Below, piece by piece: positions 49,471-61,078 of a DNA stretch of 64,000 bases. The DNA is taken from positions 434,001 to 498,000 of the forward strand of contig CAJNAR010000168.1 in assembly GCA_905220665.1 (NCBI GenBank). The letters run 5' to 3'. Origin of the DNA: Albugo candida (taxonomy: Eukaryota > Oomycota > Peronosporomycetes > Albuginales > Albuginaceae). The position numbers and the translations under genes are program-made. The notes under the pieces are model-generated. The model ran no database searches. It was not told where the DNA came from and saw nothing but the letters and a program-made list of their open reading frames with translations. Position 1 is the first letter of the stretch. The number at the start of each line of letters is the position of its first letter.

Positions 49471-51295
49471 ATGTCCTCACAGCAGTCGTCGAAGCGCAGG
49501 AACAGCAATCGTTTTACAAACTTGTCGACCGCTGTGACTATCGATGAAAATGACACCATATCCGAAGATACTCCGTTGATTATTGGACGGTCATCAGAAC
49601 TCAATTACAATTCGGATTCCGCCATTTACAGATACGACGAGCGCGAGCGTACGTGACGAACCAGTCAAAATACAATCAGTGCTAAGCATGTCGGATCTAT
49701 TTTCCATGACAGAAGCGATTCCGTTGCATCGACACGTTTATTATGGACCAGGAACTCATTATAATGTCACTAGAGCCAGCGACGATGAAGATGATGAGAA
49801 TTATTTGCTGGATGCTCCCTTCCCGAGCTACACGCAGATGGCTACACCGTCACGTCAAGGCTCGCGAACTAGCTGGAAAGGTCTTGTTGGAAAGACTAAA
49901 CGAGTGGTACCCTTTTGTAACGATATAAATCCTCATTGATTGGCTCAGTTGAGTACGCATGCACAGTCTTCTCCACCGCATGTAAATCGATTCACTCGTC
50001 GATCGAGAATGAGAAGTATCAAGAAACAGCTACGGGTGATTACATTTGATGTTTGAGTCCATTTTAGGTCGCAAGATATTTTATTATTTCTTGTAGGAAC
50101 CATTAAGCATACAAAAGCTTCGCGTTTCTGCTTATTGCACATGTGACCAGCTTCATTTATTCAAATTTCTCAAATGGCTCGAGCGGATTGAGACTGGACA
50201 ATTGCCTGGAGGCGAAATAAATCCTGACGGATGGCGTCACAAAATGTATATGGGAGCAATTCATTCCAGCATTGCTCCGTTGGCCGACAGGAGGTAGTCC
50301 CCTTTGCATGGTGCGAAAAGTATTTGGTACTGACTCGGACTTTGGCTCAGAGATCAGTCCTCGTTACCGACCGAATATGAACAAAAAGACGTCTTTTACT
50401 TTGCGTGAGTTCAATGCACAATTGTAACAGTATTTCAACTAATTGGTATAATTGTCTTTAGAACGGGTTGCACAGTCTTCTGGGGTCTCACAAGGGCTGA
50501 GGAGCAGGAGCATTTACGTGCGCTTATTGGCTTCTCGATGGGGCCAGTGAAGCAAGTAGAAGTGGAAGATATGGATTATGTCTATGGCGACTCAAACAGG
50601 TTCGAAAAACTGATTTCCTTGTCTACTCTGATCAGTATCAATGTATCTGCACCGTAGGATAGTCAACGATGCTATTACGCTGAGCAGTAATTGTGCCTCT
50701 GAGAAGCTAGCGATTTCATTTGCAATGGCACAATCGGCAAAACTTGATGTTTTTGAAGAGAGAGTGGAAGAAACGATACAAAAAACAAAACACATTCCAC
50801 AAAATCTCGCAACGACTGGATCGATACATTACTCTCAAAATGACATTTCCAAACTCATTGGTCGCTTATTCATCGAGGTATGATTGAGAGGTGATAATGG
50901 GCAGTTTCTGTTTTTCTTAGCCAAATCACTTTGATAGCGAAACGATGTCAATTTGAATTCCGACATGTTGGATGAGCCCGATTTTTTCTGGGAAGACGAT
51001 GAGTACGAGCCTCTTTACAAAAAGATGATGAAATATTTAGATGTGGACAATCGCGTTCATATCTTGAATACCCGTCTTGATATACTAAGGGAATTGTACG
51101 TGACCGATGATGCGACATGCATGTGAGCACTGAAGCCATTCTGCTGTTAGACTTGACGTTTTGAGCCAACAATTAGCACATCAGCACGATACTAAATTGG
51201 AGTGGATTGTTATATGGTTGATTGTTGCTGAAGTGGTTGTGCAGATAGTTTGGAATATCATCATCAAAGACATTCTGGGCTTCTTCAAACGTTAG
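49471..51295 (+). CDS. RMND1/DUF155 family protein, multi-exon
   Basis: Ser/Asp-rich N-terminal exons (MSSQQSSKRRNSNRF..., EDTPLIIGR; then MSDLFSMTEAIPLHRH...) lead into the DUF155 domain: VSAYCTCDQLHLFKFLKWL (about 50110-50170), EYEQKDVFYFA then TGCTVFWGLTRAEEQEHL across an intron at about 50406-50460, LAISFAMAQSAKLDVFEERVE, and NTRLDILRELLDVLSQQL. A C-terminal transmembrane helix (LEWIVIWLIVAEVVVQIVW) precedes the stop at 51295. In yeast and animals this family has mitochondrial members that support translation; this copy resembles the membrane-anchored RMD1-type subgroup. At least six short introns; early exon borders are uncertain. Confidence 0.75.
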
Positions 51296-53190
51296 TATGA
51301 CGTACAGAGGGTGTTGGACCTTAGAAATGCAGAGTGGTCTATTGGGATCTCCGGTGGCTTTATGTTGGGTTTCCGCCTTGTCCACTATCATGTCATAAAG
51401 TAATGGAGCTAATAAGCTTCAAAGTCTTCATCTCACGACTCCAAGTCTGTTCTCTGCCTGGATCTCACAAACTACTTGCTTCCGTTGCGCAGACGTTGTT
51501 TTTAACTGCCATTTTGTATCCGTATTTGCTGTCGATGTAAGGCATCAATGCACGAGACGAATAGGTCGGCTTCATCGACAGAATCGCTGAGTGATTGTAT
51601 ATTTTTGAGATCAGAACACAATGACGAAATGCACTGCTAAAGTGTGCAAACGCGCAAACATTGGCAGCATCAATAACCCATTTACACACGATGAAGTCGC
51701 ACATAACTGAACATTATCGGTATCTGAGCATTCACGAGACAGCGGCTAAATACGAAATTTCCAAAAGCAGTCAATGTATTGAGTAGCTAATAGCTTATGC
51801 GATGTGATGATTATCGTTAATAATCGATCGATACTGATGCTGAAACAGACTATGTGCATGTTAGAGACTCTCAAATGGGTAATTCGTTCAATGTGTAAAC
51901 TATGATACACATTCACTAGGATTCTGAGTTGAGGCATTTTCACATCCGTTCCCGTGATAAACAGTTTGACTGTGGAATGGATGACTGACAGCGCGACTAT
52001 GCTTCAGGAAAGAACGTAAGGTCATCTGAAGATTCTGGCAATCAAGCGTCAATTAAACGGACAATTGTAAGTAAAAGTGTGTTTTGGTGCAATGTTGTGA
52101 TCTCATTCGTGCTTTTTCGAAAGAGATACAGTACTTTTGTGCACAGCAAAAGTCGATCGAGCAGTCTGCCTGCATATTTGATATGAAATTGATTCATCGA
52201 TATTTTCATCGGTATAAACGCACAATTCCATTACTGAGAAATTTCTTATGTGTTTGACAAAGTGTATTCTCTTAAGCAACGATTTCGGATGTGAATTATA
52301 AAATGACACGCAGTCTTTTACTGCAAGTCACTTCCACTCCAATCGCATCGTTTACTTTGAACCCCCAATTCAGTGAGCTTGGCCTCGTGTATAGTCAAAT
52401 TTGATACGAGGCTCAGTTTACAAATCTGAACTGTATGAAAAGTAGAAGTAAGATGGACATCTATGCATCCATGAAAACGCACATCGAAACACATCAACGT
52501 TTATAGTATCTGAGCACAAAACGACGGTGACAATGCCCCTTCGTTACGTCTTATCGAGAAAATTTGAATAAAAATTGCGCCTCTGCAACCACTTCATCAA
52601 ATTTCACAAAAAATGATTGTTTAAATAATCAACAATAAAGTATCAGTGTATGATAGATTATCATATTGCAAGTTGCATCTCTTCATTGTATCGTAAATAT
52701 AAATACTTCGCATACACGTCTAAGGAGTCTTGTTCGTGATCAGCAATGTAAGTGTACCGAGTTGGATCAAATATAAAACGTATCATAGGGTTCAAGACGG
52801 TGTTTACTTGTGTAGCAATGGTGAAGCAACGTATCCATGCATGTCTGGATAGTAGAAAAACACGGGATACCGCTCCGGAAGTGTAATCGTCACGTACTGA
52901 TGCAATGTCATGATCCCTCTCAACTTGAATCCGTAAGTAGACTATCCACAAGAATTGTATACGACTACTTATCCAATTCTGACATCGCGTGATCTTGGAA
53001 ATCTCTCATTTGGAAGACAAACAATGCGTACTATAACGTTTGCCGGGTAGGAAGTGTCAAGGATACGCTGCACAAAGTATGGCTACGATATGATCTTTAA
53101 AAGGGTATTGCTTGTCAGGCACAAAAGGACGAATGGCTTACGGCTCGAGGTGAACCGACGCTTAAGCGGTCCTTAATCAGCTCCCTCCAA
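51296..53190. other. Long gene-poor stretch upstream of EF-1alpha
   Basis: 1.9 kb with only short open frames. The best, 52951-52661 on the minus strand (96 residues), shows no known motif. No repeats, tRNA or element ends were noticed. The last part must contain the EF-1alpha promoter. Confidence 0.4.
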
Positions 53191-53328
53191 AACCAATGGT
53201 CAAGAATAGATCTCATTCATCATTGGAAGAAATAAACAACTTCACGATCGCTGATTGGGAGATATTAAAAAGAATATCGAGTGATTGCCCACTTTCAAAA
53301 ATTCATTCAGCAATCTACCAAAAAGAAG

Positions 53329-53424
53329 GTAAGCGGTTTGTAGATTATCACTTAACGGAGAGCTATATCAGCTCTTTACACATACCCTTAATTCCCCTCT
53401 AACTGTTGCATTTGCTCTGTATAG
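53329..53424 (+). other. Probable 5'-UTR intron of EF-1alpha
   Basis: A strong donor (gtaagc at 53329) and acceptor (tgtatag at 53424) bound a 96-bp interval ending 13 bp before the EF-1alpha ATG. The preceding segment (53196-53328) is open and would be the 5' leader exon. Introns in the leader are common in EF-1alpha genes. Confidence 0.6.
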
Positions 53425-53437
53425 GCTCAATAACAAA

Positions 53438-54778
53438 ATGGGAAAGGAAAAATTTCACATTTCGCTTGTCGTTATCGGTCACGTCGATGCCGGAAAATCA
53501 ACAACCACAGGTCATATGATCTACAAATGTGGTGGAATTGACAAAAGAACCATTGAAAAGTTTGAGAAAGAAGCTGCTCAGTTGAACAAGACTTCTTTCA
53601 AGTACGCTTGGGTTGTCGACAAGCTCAAAGCTGAGCGTGAACGTGGTATTACGATTGATATCGCCTTGTGGAAATTTGAAGGAGCTGTTCATTCTTTCAC
53701 TGTCATTGACGCACCGGGTCATCGTGATTTTATCAAAAACATGATTACCGGAACTTCTCAAGCTGATGCGTCTATTTTATGTATCGCCTCTGGTGTCGGT
53801 GAATTTGAAGCCGGTATTTCAAAAGAAGGACAAACGCGTGAGCACGCATTGTTGGCTTTCACTTTAGGTGTGAAACAAATGGTAGTTGCAGTCAACAAAA
53901 TGGACGATGCATCTGTCAAATACTCGCAATCTCGTTTCGATGAAATTGTAACAGAAGTTGGAACATACCTGACCAAGATCGGATACAAAGCTAACAAATG
54001 CACCATGATTCCCATTTCAGGATGGTGTGGTGACAACATGATTGAAAAGTCGACTAATATGCCTTGGTACAAGGGTCCGACACTTCTTGAAGCTCTTGAC
54101 AAATTGGTACCACCAAAACGTCCGACTGACAAGCCATTGCGTCTGCCTTTACAAGACGTTTACAAGATTGGTGGTATTGGTACGGTACCTGTCGGTCGTG
54201 TTGAAACAGGTGTACTCAAACCTGGCATGGTTGTTACATTCGGACCTATTGGTTTGACCACTGAAGTCAAGTCTGTTGAAATGCATCACGAGTCCCTTGC
54301 TGAAGCAACTCCAGGTGACAATGTTGGTTTCAATTGTAAGAGTGTTGCAGTCAAAGATCTTAAACGAGGATATGTTGCATCCAACAGCAAAGAAGACCCA
54401 GCTGTCGGAACTGAAACCTTTACCGCACAAGTCATTATTCTCAACCATCCAGGTCAAATCTGTAATGGTTACTCTCCTGTGCTCGACTGTCACACCGCCC
54501 ACGTTGCTTGCAGATTTCAGGAAATCATTGAAAAGATGGATCGTCGTTCTGGTAAAGTTCTCGAAGCAGCACCAAAGTTCGTCAAGTCTGGCGACGCATG
54601 TATGGTAGTGTTGGCACCAACCAAACCCATGACAGTTGAGTCATTTTCCGAGTACCCACCTCTGGGACGTTTCGCTGTGCGTGATATGCGTCAGACCGTC
54701 GCCGTTGGTGTCATCAAATCTGTCATCAAGAAAGAAGCAACTGGAGGCAAAGTCACCAAAGCCGGTGCCAAGAAATAA
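53438..54778 (+). CDS. Translation elongation factor 1-alpha (eEF1A)
   Basis: Delivers aminoacyl-tRNA to the ribosome as a GTPase. Single coding exon of 446 residues, [21 protein letters not shown] to the end KVTKAGAKK. GTPase motifs: GHVDAGKS (G1), the switch [18 protein letters not shown] (G3) and NKMD (G4), followed by SGWCGDN (G5 region). Domains 2 and 3 are complete, ending [22 protein letters not shown]. The coding region appears less AT-rich than the intergenic DNA, with a strong choice of codons, as expected for a highly expressed gene. Confidence 0.98.
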   Translation: MGKEKFHISLVVIGHVDAGKSTTTGHMIYKCGGIDKRTIEKFEKEAAQLNKTSFKYAWVVDKLKAERERGITIDIALWKFEGAVHSFTVIDAPGHRDFIKNMITGTSQADASILCIASGVGEFEAGISKEGQTREHALLAFTLGVKQMVVAVNKMDDASVKYSQSRFDEIVTEVGTYLTKIGYKANKCTMIPISGWCGDNMIEKSTNMPWYKGPTLLEALDKLVPPKRPTDKPLRLPLQDVYKIGGIGTVPVGRVETGVLKPGMVVTFGPIGLTTEVKSVEMHHESLAEATPGDNVGFNCKSVAVKDLKRGYVASNSKEDPAVGTETFTAQVIILNHPGQICNGYSPVLDCHTAHVACRFQEIIEKMDRRSGKVLEAAPKFVKSGDACMVVLAPTKPMTVESFSEYPPLGRFAVRDMRQTVAVGVIKSVIKKEATGGKVTKAGAKK

Positions 54779-54990
54779 GCGACAAAAACAGCACACGTCG
54801 GATTTTTTCTGACCCATCACTAAGAGTAGGAGTTAGCTAATAAGCAATTTGTCTTTTCTTGATGAATTACAGTGCTTCATCGGTTAGATATAACACGCGA
54901 CGCTAAATCATCATCTTATATTTCTCGATGTCCGTCTGTGTACACGACTCCAAATATCAAAGCGCGACCTTTTTTTACCACACACATAAA

Positions 54991-55785
54991 ATGCAGTCTT
55001 TCAAAGTACCGCTCAAGTTGCACAATTGCATCGTAAATAAATGCATTACACTGAATCGGGTCCAAACATCAAACTTTACTCTTTTCGCGCACATACCGCG
55101 AAATTCCAATGGGGCTGTGCGCAATGGTGTCATGTTTCCTGGCGGTTTATACAGTCGAAATAGAGATGCTTTTGCGAGTCCAACGTTCTCCTTGTTATTT
55201 AGTACGCGATCACGACAACCTTTTGATTATATCAACGAAGAAATCGAGTTTCCGTTTGTACACGTGGTCGATCAAAATAACAATCTTGTAAAAGATATTT
55301 CGATTGAAGATGCACTCGAAATGGCGGACGCTGCGGGAATGGACTTGGTTCAGGTTGCGCAACCTAAGAATGGAATGGGAGCACCGATATGTCGTCTACT
55401 CGATGCCAATAGACGAATGTTCGAATTGAAAAAAGGAACGAAAAAGGCGGCAAAGGATAAAGAAATTACGCTTACACCCAAAATTGCGGTATTGTCATGA
55501 AAGTGGCTTCGTTTTTCTCACATTACTTATCGCTCGGTCATGCTGCAGACACACGATTTAGATGTCAAAGTGAGACGTATTAAATCTTTTCTAGCAAAGG
55601 GAAGCACTGTCAGAGTCACAGCTCGCTGGAATCGTTATGAGAATTTGTTGGAAAAAGCCGAAGAAAAGATGAGCGAGATTACAGAAAAGTTGCTACAAGT
55701 TGGTAAAACGAATTCTTCCAAGCAAGTTGAGAACACGTTGAGGCTTATATTCGTTCCATGCAAAAATGCACAAAGTAGCGAGTAG
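54991..55785 (+). CDS. Mitochondrial translation initiation factor IF-3
   Basis: Exons 54991-55488 and 55549-55785 (60-bp intron, phase 0) give 244 residues. The N-terminal 60-70 residues are basic, poor in acids and hold FSTRSRQPF, fitting a mitochondrial targeting sequence. The N domain of IF-3 follows (YINEEIEFPFVHVVDQNN..., EDALEMADAAGMDLVQV, PICRLLDANRRMFELKKG), then across the intron the C domain (LDVKVRRIKSFLAKGSTVRVTARW). A start at 54928 is also open, but 54991 gives the better leader. Converges on the mitochondrial IF-2 gene. Confidence 0.85.
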
Positions 55786-56036
55786 ACAGGAAGTGTGATT
55801 GAACGGAATTCCAGTAAACTTTGGATAGACGACTGATTTCTTTGTCGATGTCGGTATGGTACTATAACGAGCAAATCCTAATAACATCCTTTGACCAAAC
55901 TGCAGAATGCAAACGCACGGGCAACTATATCAGCGCAAATGGTTATGTTAGTGCTCAAGCAGTCAGTAAGGATCATTGAGCTTTTACACGTGTTATAGAT
56001 TATCCATTCGCTGCCTGAGCTCGATGCATCAATGAC

Positions 56037-58051
56037 TTATCGTGTTGTTCGCTTGACAAACTGCTCAATGTCAGCTATCAGATCATGAATCGTGCTTTTG
56101 ATGATGACGTTGACGCGACGTTGATGCGCAAGATCACGTTCTCGTTTCCGTATTCGGATGTTGAATCCGTAAATTGGACACTCTTGATTAATTGCTACAT
56201 CAATGTCTTGTGAGGTGATATGGCCAATTCCGATGCGAGCAGTCTAAAACAGAGAAAAATTGGTAGGCACGTAACAACAGCAATATCAATCACTACCATC
56301 AGATTAGGAATGTCGTCGACAGTGTCTTTAATGGTTGCCAGCGATCCTGCGCTATCGGTCTTGAGGATGATGAAATTCATTTTTTCGTCTTCGTGTGAAA
56401 TCACTGTCGGTGAAGACTCTTCTTTTTCTGACGATATCTCTTCAATTTCTTCTGCATTTGATTCCTCCATAGTAATTTCTTTCTCCTCGAATTCTAATCG
56501 AAGCTCCCTGGAATCGATACGCTTTCATCTCACCACGTTGTACTGAATCAATGCATACCTTTGTTCCAGCACTTGAGATGCTTCCTCGTTAGGTAAAACA
56601 TAAAATTCCTGCTCAATCGGAGTATCGAGATACTTGACTTTTTGCGAGTATGTGATATCAATTACTTTGCCTGGGAGACCAGTGGTAATGCTCATTTTAG
56701 AATCTGCACAGTGTAGGCTCCGTACGACCCCGTGTATCATCCCCGAGACAAAATGATCATTCTTCTGAATTCGTCCATGTTTGATCAATACGCGCAGAAT
56801 AAGTCCCTTTCCGCGCTCTTTGACACTTTCCAGAACAATTCCCTGTGGAATCACTGAATTTTGCTTCCCTACATACGTCTGAAGAGAAGAAAGCGCATTT
56901 TCCTGGAGACTTTTGGTTATCTTGACGATTTCATCTTTCAATCCTGACAAATTCTGCTTGTATTTCGCTGAAATGGGAATCACAGGAGTCCCTTGTAACG
57001 CAACGAAGCTTCTTAATTGCTGATGCACGCGATCAACGACACTTTTCGCCTGCGCTTGACCATGCTCGTCTTCATTCGAACCAAACACATCCATCTTATT
57101 GATACACACAACGCTTGGAATATTCATTTCTTCGATACAGCCAATTGATTCTTCTGTCTGCAACAAACATCCTTCGTCTGCAGCGACCACCAGCAGAATC
57201 ATATCCGCTACTTGAGCCGCACTATTTCGCATTCGAAAAAAATGAAAGTGTCCCGGAGTATCCAAAAATGTTGCCTTGATCCCATTTTCAAGCGAGACTT
57301 CGCATACGTTGATTTTTTGCGTGATTCCCTCGCGCTCTTTCGAAGCGATGAAAGAATGCTCTCGCAGTGAATCCATTAGAGTCGTCTTCCCGTGATCAAC
57401 ATGACCCATCACGGCGATTACAGGCCCACGTGGTACAATTTCTGCATGGGAACAGAGCTGAGATTTTTCAAAAACAAATGGCTCAGGCTCCACATGATGA
57501 TACTCTACATCCACTTTGAAATGATTTGCCGCTTGTTTTGAGATCTCAAACGGTAGAACGATTTCCTTGATATTTTTGTACGAAAAAGTCTTTCCATTCC
57601 ATTCTAAATGATATTGACGATTTCGTCTTTTGACAAGAAATGTCAGCACTTTATCCAAAGGCTGCTTTATCTTCTTTGCAAAACTGCGCGCCCGAATGAA
57701 AGCTGGTATTCGAATTGGATTCACTGTATCATTTATCACGTGTTCAATCAGCTCATTTCCATTGTATTCTGTTTTCCGATCAATTCCACTGCTCGTTCGT
57801 CTTTTTGTACGTAGGCCTCGATTCTGAGCCAGCGGTTTGCAAATACCGTTCCAATGCCATTTTTCAACGTTCAGTCTATTGTGGGAATGAATCATTCGCA
57901 ATTGTGAATTAGGTACTGATACATTTCGCCATATTGCAAACTGTGTACTGAGAATCGATCGCACCATGGAGCCATTCATCTGATCGGATACTTGATACTT
58001 GTATGTGATACTCGGTAGCAAGTATCGCACTTGACACCTTTTAATACGCAC
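56037..58051 (-). CDS. Mitochondrial translation initiation factor IF-2
   Basis: The first part (58051-about 56545) has a basic leader, then GTPase motifs VMGHVDHGKTTL (G1), FLDTPGHFHF (G3), INKMD (G4) and ISAK (G5), then domain II (IPQGIVLESVKERGKG). A short intron near 56525 leads to an acidic linker (EEIEEISSEKEE), and ILKTDSAGSLATIKDTV begins domain III. After a second intron (about 56300-56247) come TARIGIGHITSQDID and the end of domain III/IV, stopping at 56037. The start may be 58051 or the later ATG at 57979. The exact splice at about 56530 was not fixed. Delivers initiator tRNA on mitochondrial ribosomes. Confidence 0.85.
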
Positions 58052-58264
58052 ATAACATCTTTATACTACTGTTTATATGCGCGACAAGTCATCAATACGC
58101 AGGTGCCTACGACTATCTCTCGAAGAAGAAATCTCTCAAAGTGTCGAATATGCTGAAAGACTATATAGCAGCGGTGTTACGTGCATTCCACCGTTCGTAT
58201 CTCGAGCTACACAGCAATTTTTTCAGAACAGTTGACGTTGTTCACAATTGAGATACTTACAAAT

Positions 58265-58922
58265 TCCTGCCACAGTGTACGCTTGCCTTGCTGTAAGGAA
58301 CGAATCGGCGCGTTCTTCGTGGGCAAGCGATAAATTGAGACATTCGCCATTTTGACCGATCAAATCAATCTCTGCATCACCGGCAATCAGATCTGAACTA
58401 CCACGAATTCAAAACGGGTGAATAAGCTCTAAACACATCTCAACAACCTTTTACGTATTTATTTGCTGTATGGATGATAGCCAATTGTCTTTCGACCTCT
58501 TCTTTCCTGGCTCGAGCACTTCCCAATTCAAATTCATCCTCCACAGCCTCTGTTTGAGAAGGCGGCATTTCTGGACAATCTTTCACAGCTGTAGACTTGA
58601 TCTTAGACCTGTTTTTGACTTTTTTCTTTCGTGGATTTTTAACTGTGTCTTCTTTGACACTCTGAATGGCTGCAAGACCTCGCGTTTGCAGTACTTTAAG
58701 CGCCGAATCCAAATCAATACTCAATTGAACAATCCGATGGCGACAATACTCTTCGACGTCGCAAATGTACGCTGCTTTAATAAAACTCAGTAAAATTGGA
58801 CAAGGAACATTTATGTTATATTTTTTTGCTGGAATCGTCTCTATGTAAATTGGGACTTGTAATGTATCAAAACCATTAGAAATACAGAACTCACCAAAGC
58901 CATAGCGCACATAGACAAACAT
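58265..58922 (-). CDS. Small unknown protein, weakly CXorf65-like
   Basis: The frame from 58922 (MFVYVRYG) has a possible first intron (from the gtgagttctg donor) and continues INVPCPILLSFIKAAYICDVEEY, then a Lys-rich helical region to VERQLAIIHTANKY near 58450. A further exon (about 58394-58265, bounded by a cag acceptor and a gtaagt donor) gives EIDLIGQNGECLNL and FLTARQAYTV. Both first and last blocks faintly recall the small CXorf65 family, but not strongly enough to name it. The 3' end of the gene was not located. It lies 26 bp downstream of the ATM1-type gene's stop. Confidence 0.45.
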
Positions 58923-58947
58923 CCCGCGGGTCGCGCCTGCTCAAGTG

Positions 58948-60996
58948 TCAAGGATGTTTGTGTTGGCGTGCCCACATCTCCGCATACTTTCCATTCGAAA
59001 TTCGCAATAGCTGTTCGTGTTTACCGCTTTCAATCACTTTACCGCGATGAAACACAAGGATTATGTCCGTGTCTTGGATCGTAGATAAACGATGAGCGAT
59101 AATGATCGCAGTTTTATTCGCCGTTATATTCTTTTTGAATTCCTCCATTATGTCCGCTTCGGTTTCCGAGTCGAGAGAGCTTGTGGCTTCATCGAATACG
59201 ATTATCGAGGATTTTTTCAAAATTGCGCGAGCGATGGCGACCCGTTGTTTTTCGCCTCCAGAAAGCTTCAATCCACGCTCACCGACGACCGTATTGTATC
59301 CATCAGGAAAATGTTTGATGGACTGATCCAATTGCGACATACGTGCTGCTTCATAGACTTGTTCTTTTGTGGCGTCAAGACGACCATAATTGATATTGTA
59401 AAATATAGACTCATTGAATAAGACTGTATCTTGTGGCACCACTGCGATCGCTTTGCGCAAACTATCACTCGATAAACTACGGATATCAATTCCATCAATT
59501 CGGATTGCTCCTTGGTCAGGATCGTAAAAGCGATACAGTAGTCGTAAAATTGTCGATTTACCGGACCCACTCGTGCCAACGACACCGACAGTGGAATTCC
59601 CTGGTACTTTGAAGGACATATCTTTTAGAATTGGATGCATCGGACGGTATCCAAAGTGAACATTTTCGAATTCTAACCCATGAGGTGCTGAGGTTGATGG
59701 AAGCTCTAATGTGCCGTCAGTTATTTGTGGCGTGATGGCACCCAATGTGAACATTGTCTCCATATCCGTTAATGCTTGACGGACTTCACGGTAGAGACTA
59801 CCAACAAAGCTCAATGGAATCGACAATTGAAATAACAATCCGTTCACCAATACTAAATCACCGACGGTCAATGCGCCTTCCATAATATCACGTGTCGCCA
59901 TGTACATGATAGCCGTCAATCCGATACTAAAAATACCATTTTGTCCAGCATTTAGCAATGAAAGGGAGGTTTGCGTTTTCAAAGCGGCTTTCTGGTATCC
60001 TTGTAGCGATGAATCATATTGCTTTGCTTCATGCATTTCGTTATTAAAGTACTTTACTGTCTCGTAATTCATCAGCGAATCAATTACCTTCCCAGCAGCC
60101 TCATTTTCGAGCTTATTCATTTCCCGTCGTATATCATTTCGCCACTGCGTGATCACAATCGTGAAGACTGTGTATGTCGTAAGCGTTCCAAGAGTGACAA
60201 GCGCGTACTCAAACCCATACGATCGAGCCATAATCGTTCCGACTAGACCCAGCTCTAGCACAGTTGGAATCACACGAAAAGCCATTGCACGAAGCACATA
60301 ATCAATCGATCGCGACCCACGATCCATTGTCCTCGCTAATGCTCCTGTCTGACGATCCAAATGGAATTTGAGATCCAAAGAGTGTAAGTGTCTAAATACG
60401 CGATATGCCACTGATCGGATTGTGTCTTGTGCCACTGTTGAGAAAATCGCATTAGTCAATTCATTGGATGCATTGGCTGTGAATCGAGCAACTCCGTACC
60501 CCAACACAAGTGATAAAGGAACGTAAAACTCGGGGGAAGCCGTAGCGATTTCAATGGCAGGGAATGCACTCATTTGATTCACAAGCGCTTTGAAAAGGAA
60601 CGGTACCTGTATCGTCAGAGCTTTTGATACTATCACAAGTGACGCTGAAATGACAACTCTTCTCTTGATTTTTCGTGCTTGTTTCGATTTCTCATCCGGC
60701 CACAAATGACTCAGTAAGAAGCGTAAAATCTGTTGTGTTGTTTCCTGCGAGCGATTGGGAAGAATACCATTTGGAGTTTGAGTAAGCTCCTGAACCTTGC
60801 TCGAGGTCGAATGAGCAAAATGAGGCCAAGGAGCACGAAAACGTGGACGAGAAAGTCTATTGCCAGTGGAATAGAGTCTTAACGGCAGATAATTGACTGA
60901 ATCAATAGAAATTACAAAGGATGAAACGATACGGAGCTGAATTCGGCTTATTGGGAGCATATAACGCTGACGTACGACAGTCAGCATAACGACCAC
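58948..60996 (-). CDS. ATM1: Mitochondrial ABC transporter of the ATM1/ABCB7 type
   Basis: Half-transporter of 682 residues in a single exon, exporting a sulfur/glutathione-linked compound needed for cytosolic Fe-S assembly. An Arg/Ser-rich leader (residues 1-80) fits mitochondrial import. Transmembrane domains occupy about 105-400. The segment GKVIDSLMNYETVKYFNNE is characteristic of the ATM1 subfamily, and LNAGQNGIFS is also found there. The ATPase domain has GTSGSGKST (Walker A), VPQDTVLF (Q loop), LSGGEKQRVAIARAI (signature), IIVFDEATSSLD (Walker B) and IAHRLST (H loop). Confidence 0.95.
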   Translation of the reverse strand: MVVMLTVVRQRYMLPISRIQLRIVSSFVISIDSVNYLPLRLYSTGNRLSRPRFRAPWPHFAHSTSSKVQELTQTPNGILPNRSQETTQQILRFLLSHLWPDEKSKQARKIKRRVVISASLVIVSKALTIQVPFLFKALVNQMSAFPAIEIATASPEFYVPLSLVLGYGVARFTANASNELTNAIFSTVAQDTIRSVAYRVFRHLHSLDLKFHLDRQTGALARTMDRGSRSIDYVLRAMAFRVIPTVLELGLVGTIMARSYGFEYALVTLGTLTTYTVFTIVITQWRNDIRREMNKLENEAAGKVIDSLMNYETVKYFNNEMHEAKQYDSSLQGYQKAALKTQTSLSLLNAGQNGIFSIGLTAIMYMATRDIMEGALTVGDLVLVNGLLFQLSIPLSFVGSLYREVRQALTDMETMFTLGAITPQITDGTLELPSTSAPHGLEFENVHFGYRPMHPILKDMSFKVPGNSTVGVVGTSGSGKSTILRLLYRFYDPDQGAIRIDGIDIRSLSSDSLRKAIAVVPQDTVLFNESIFYNINYGRLDATKEQVYEAARMSQLDQSIKHFPDGYNTVVGERGLKLSGGEKQRVAIARAILKKSSIIVFDEATSSLDSETEADIMEEFKKNITANKTAIIIAHRLSTIQDTDIILVFHRGKVIESGKHEQLLRISNGKYAEMWARQHKHP

Positions 60997-61078
60997 AAAG
61001 TCTCGAGAAATTATAAGCTTTCGTACATAATAAATCGGAAATTTATATCGTTATATTTTGTATTCGTCCGTCATGATG

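Noticed and set aside
52661..52951. Minus-strand frame of 96 residues
   Set aside because: No recognisable motif, no clear exon partners and no conserved context; not enough to call a gene.
53498..54502. Long minus-strand open frames (87-124 residues)
   Set aside because: Antisense shadows of EF-1alpha caused by its biased codon use.
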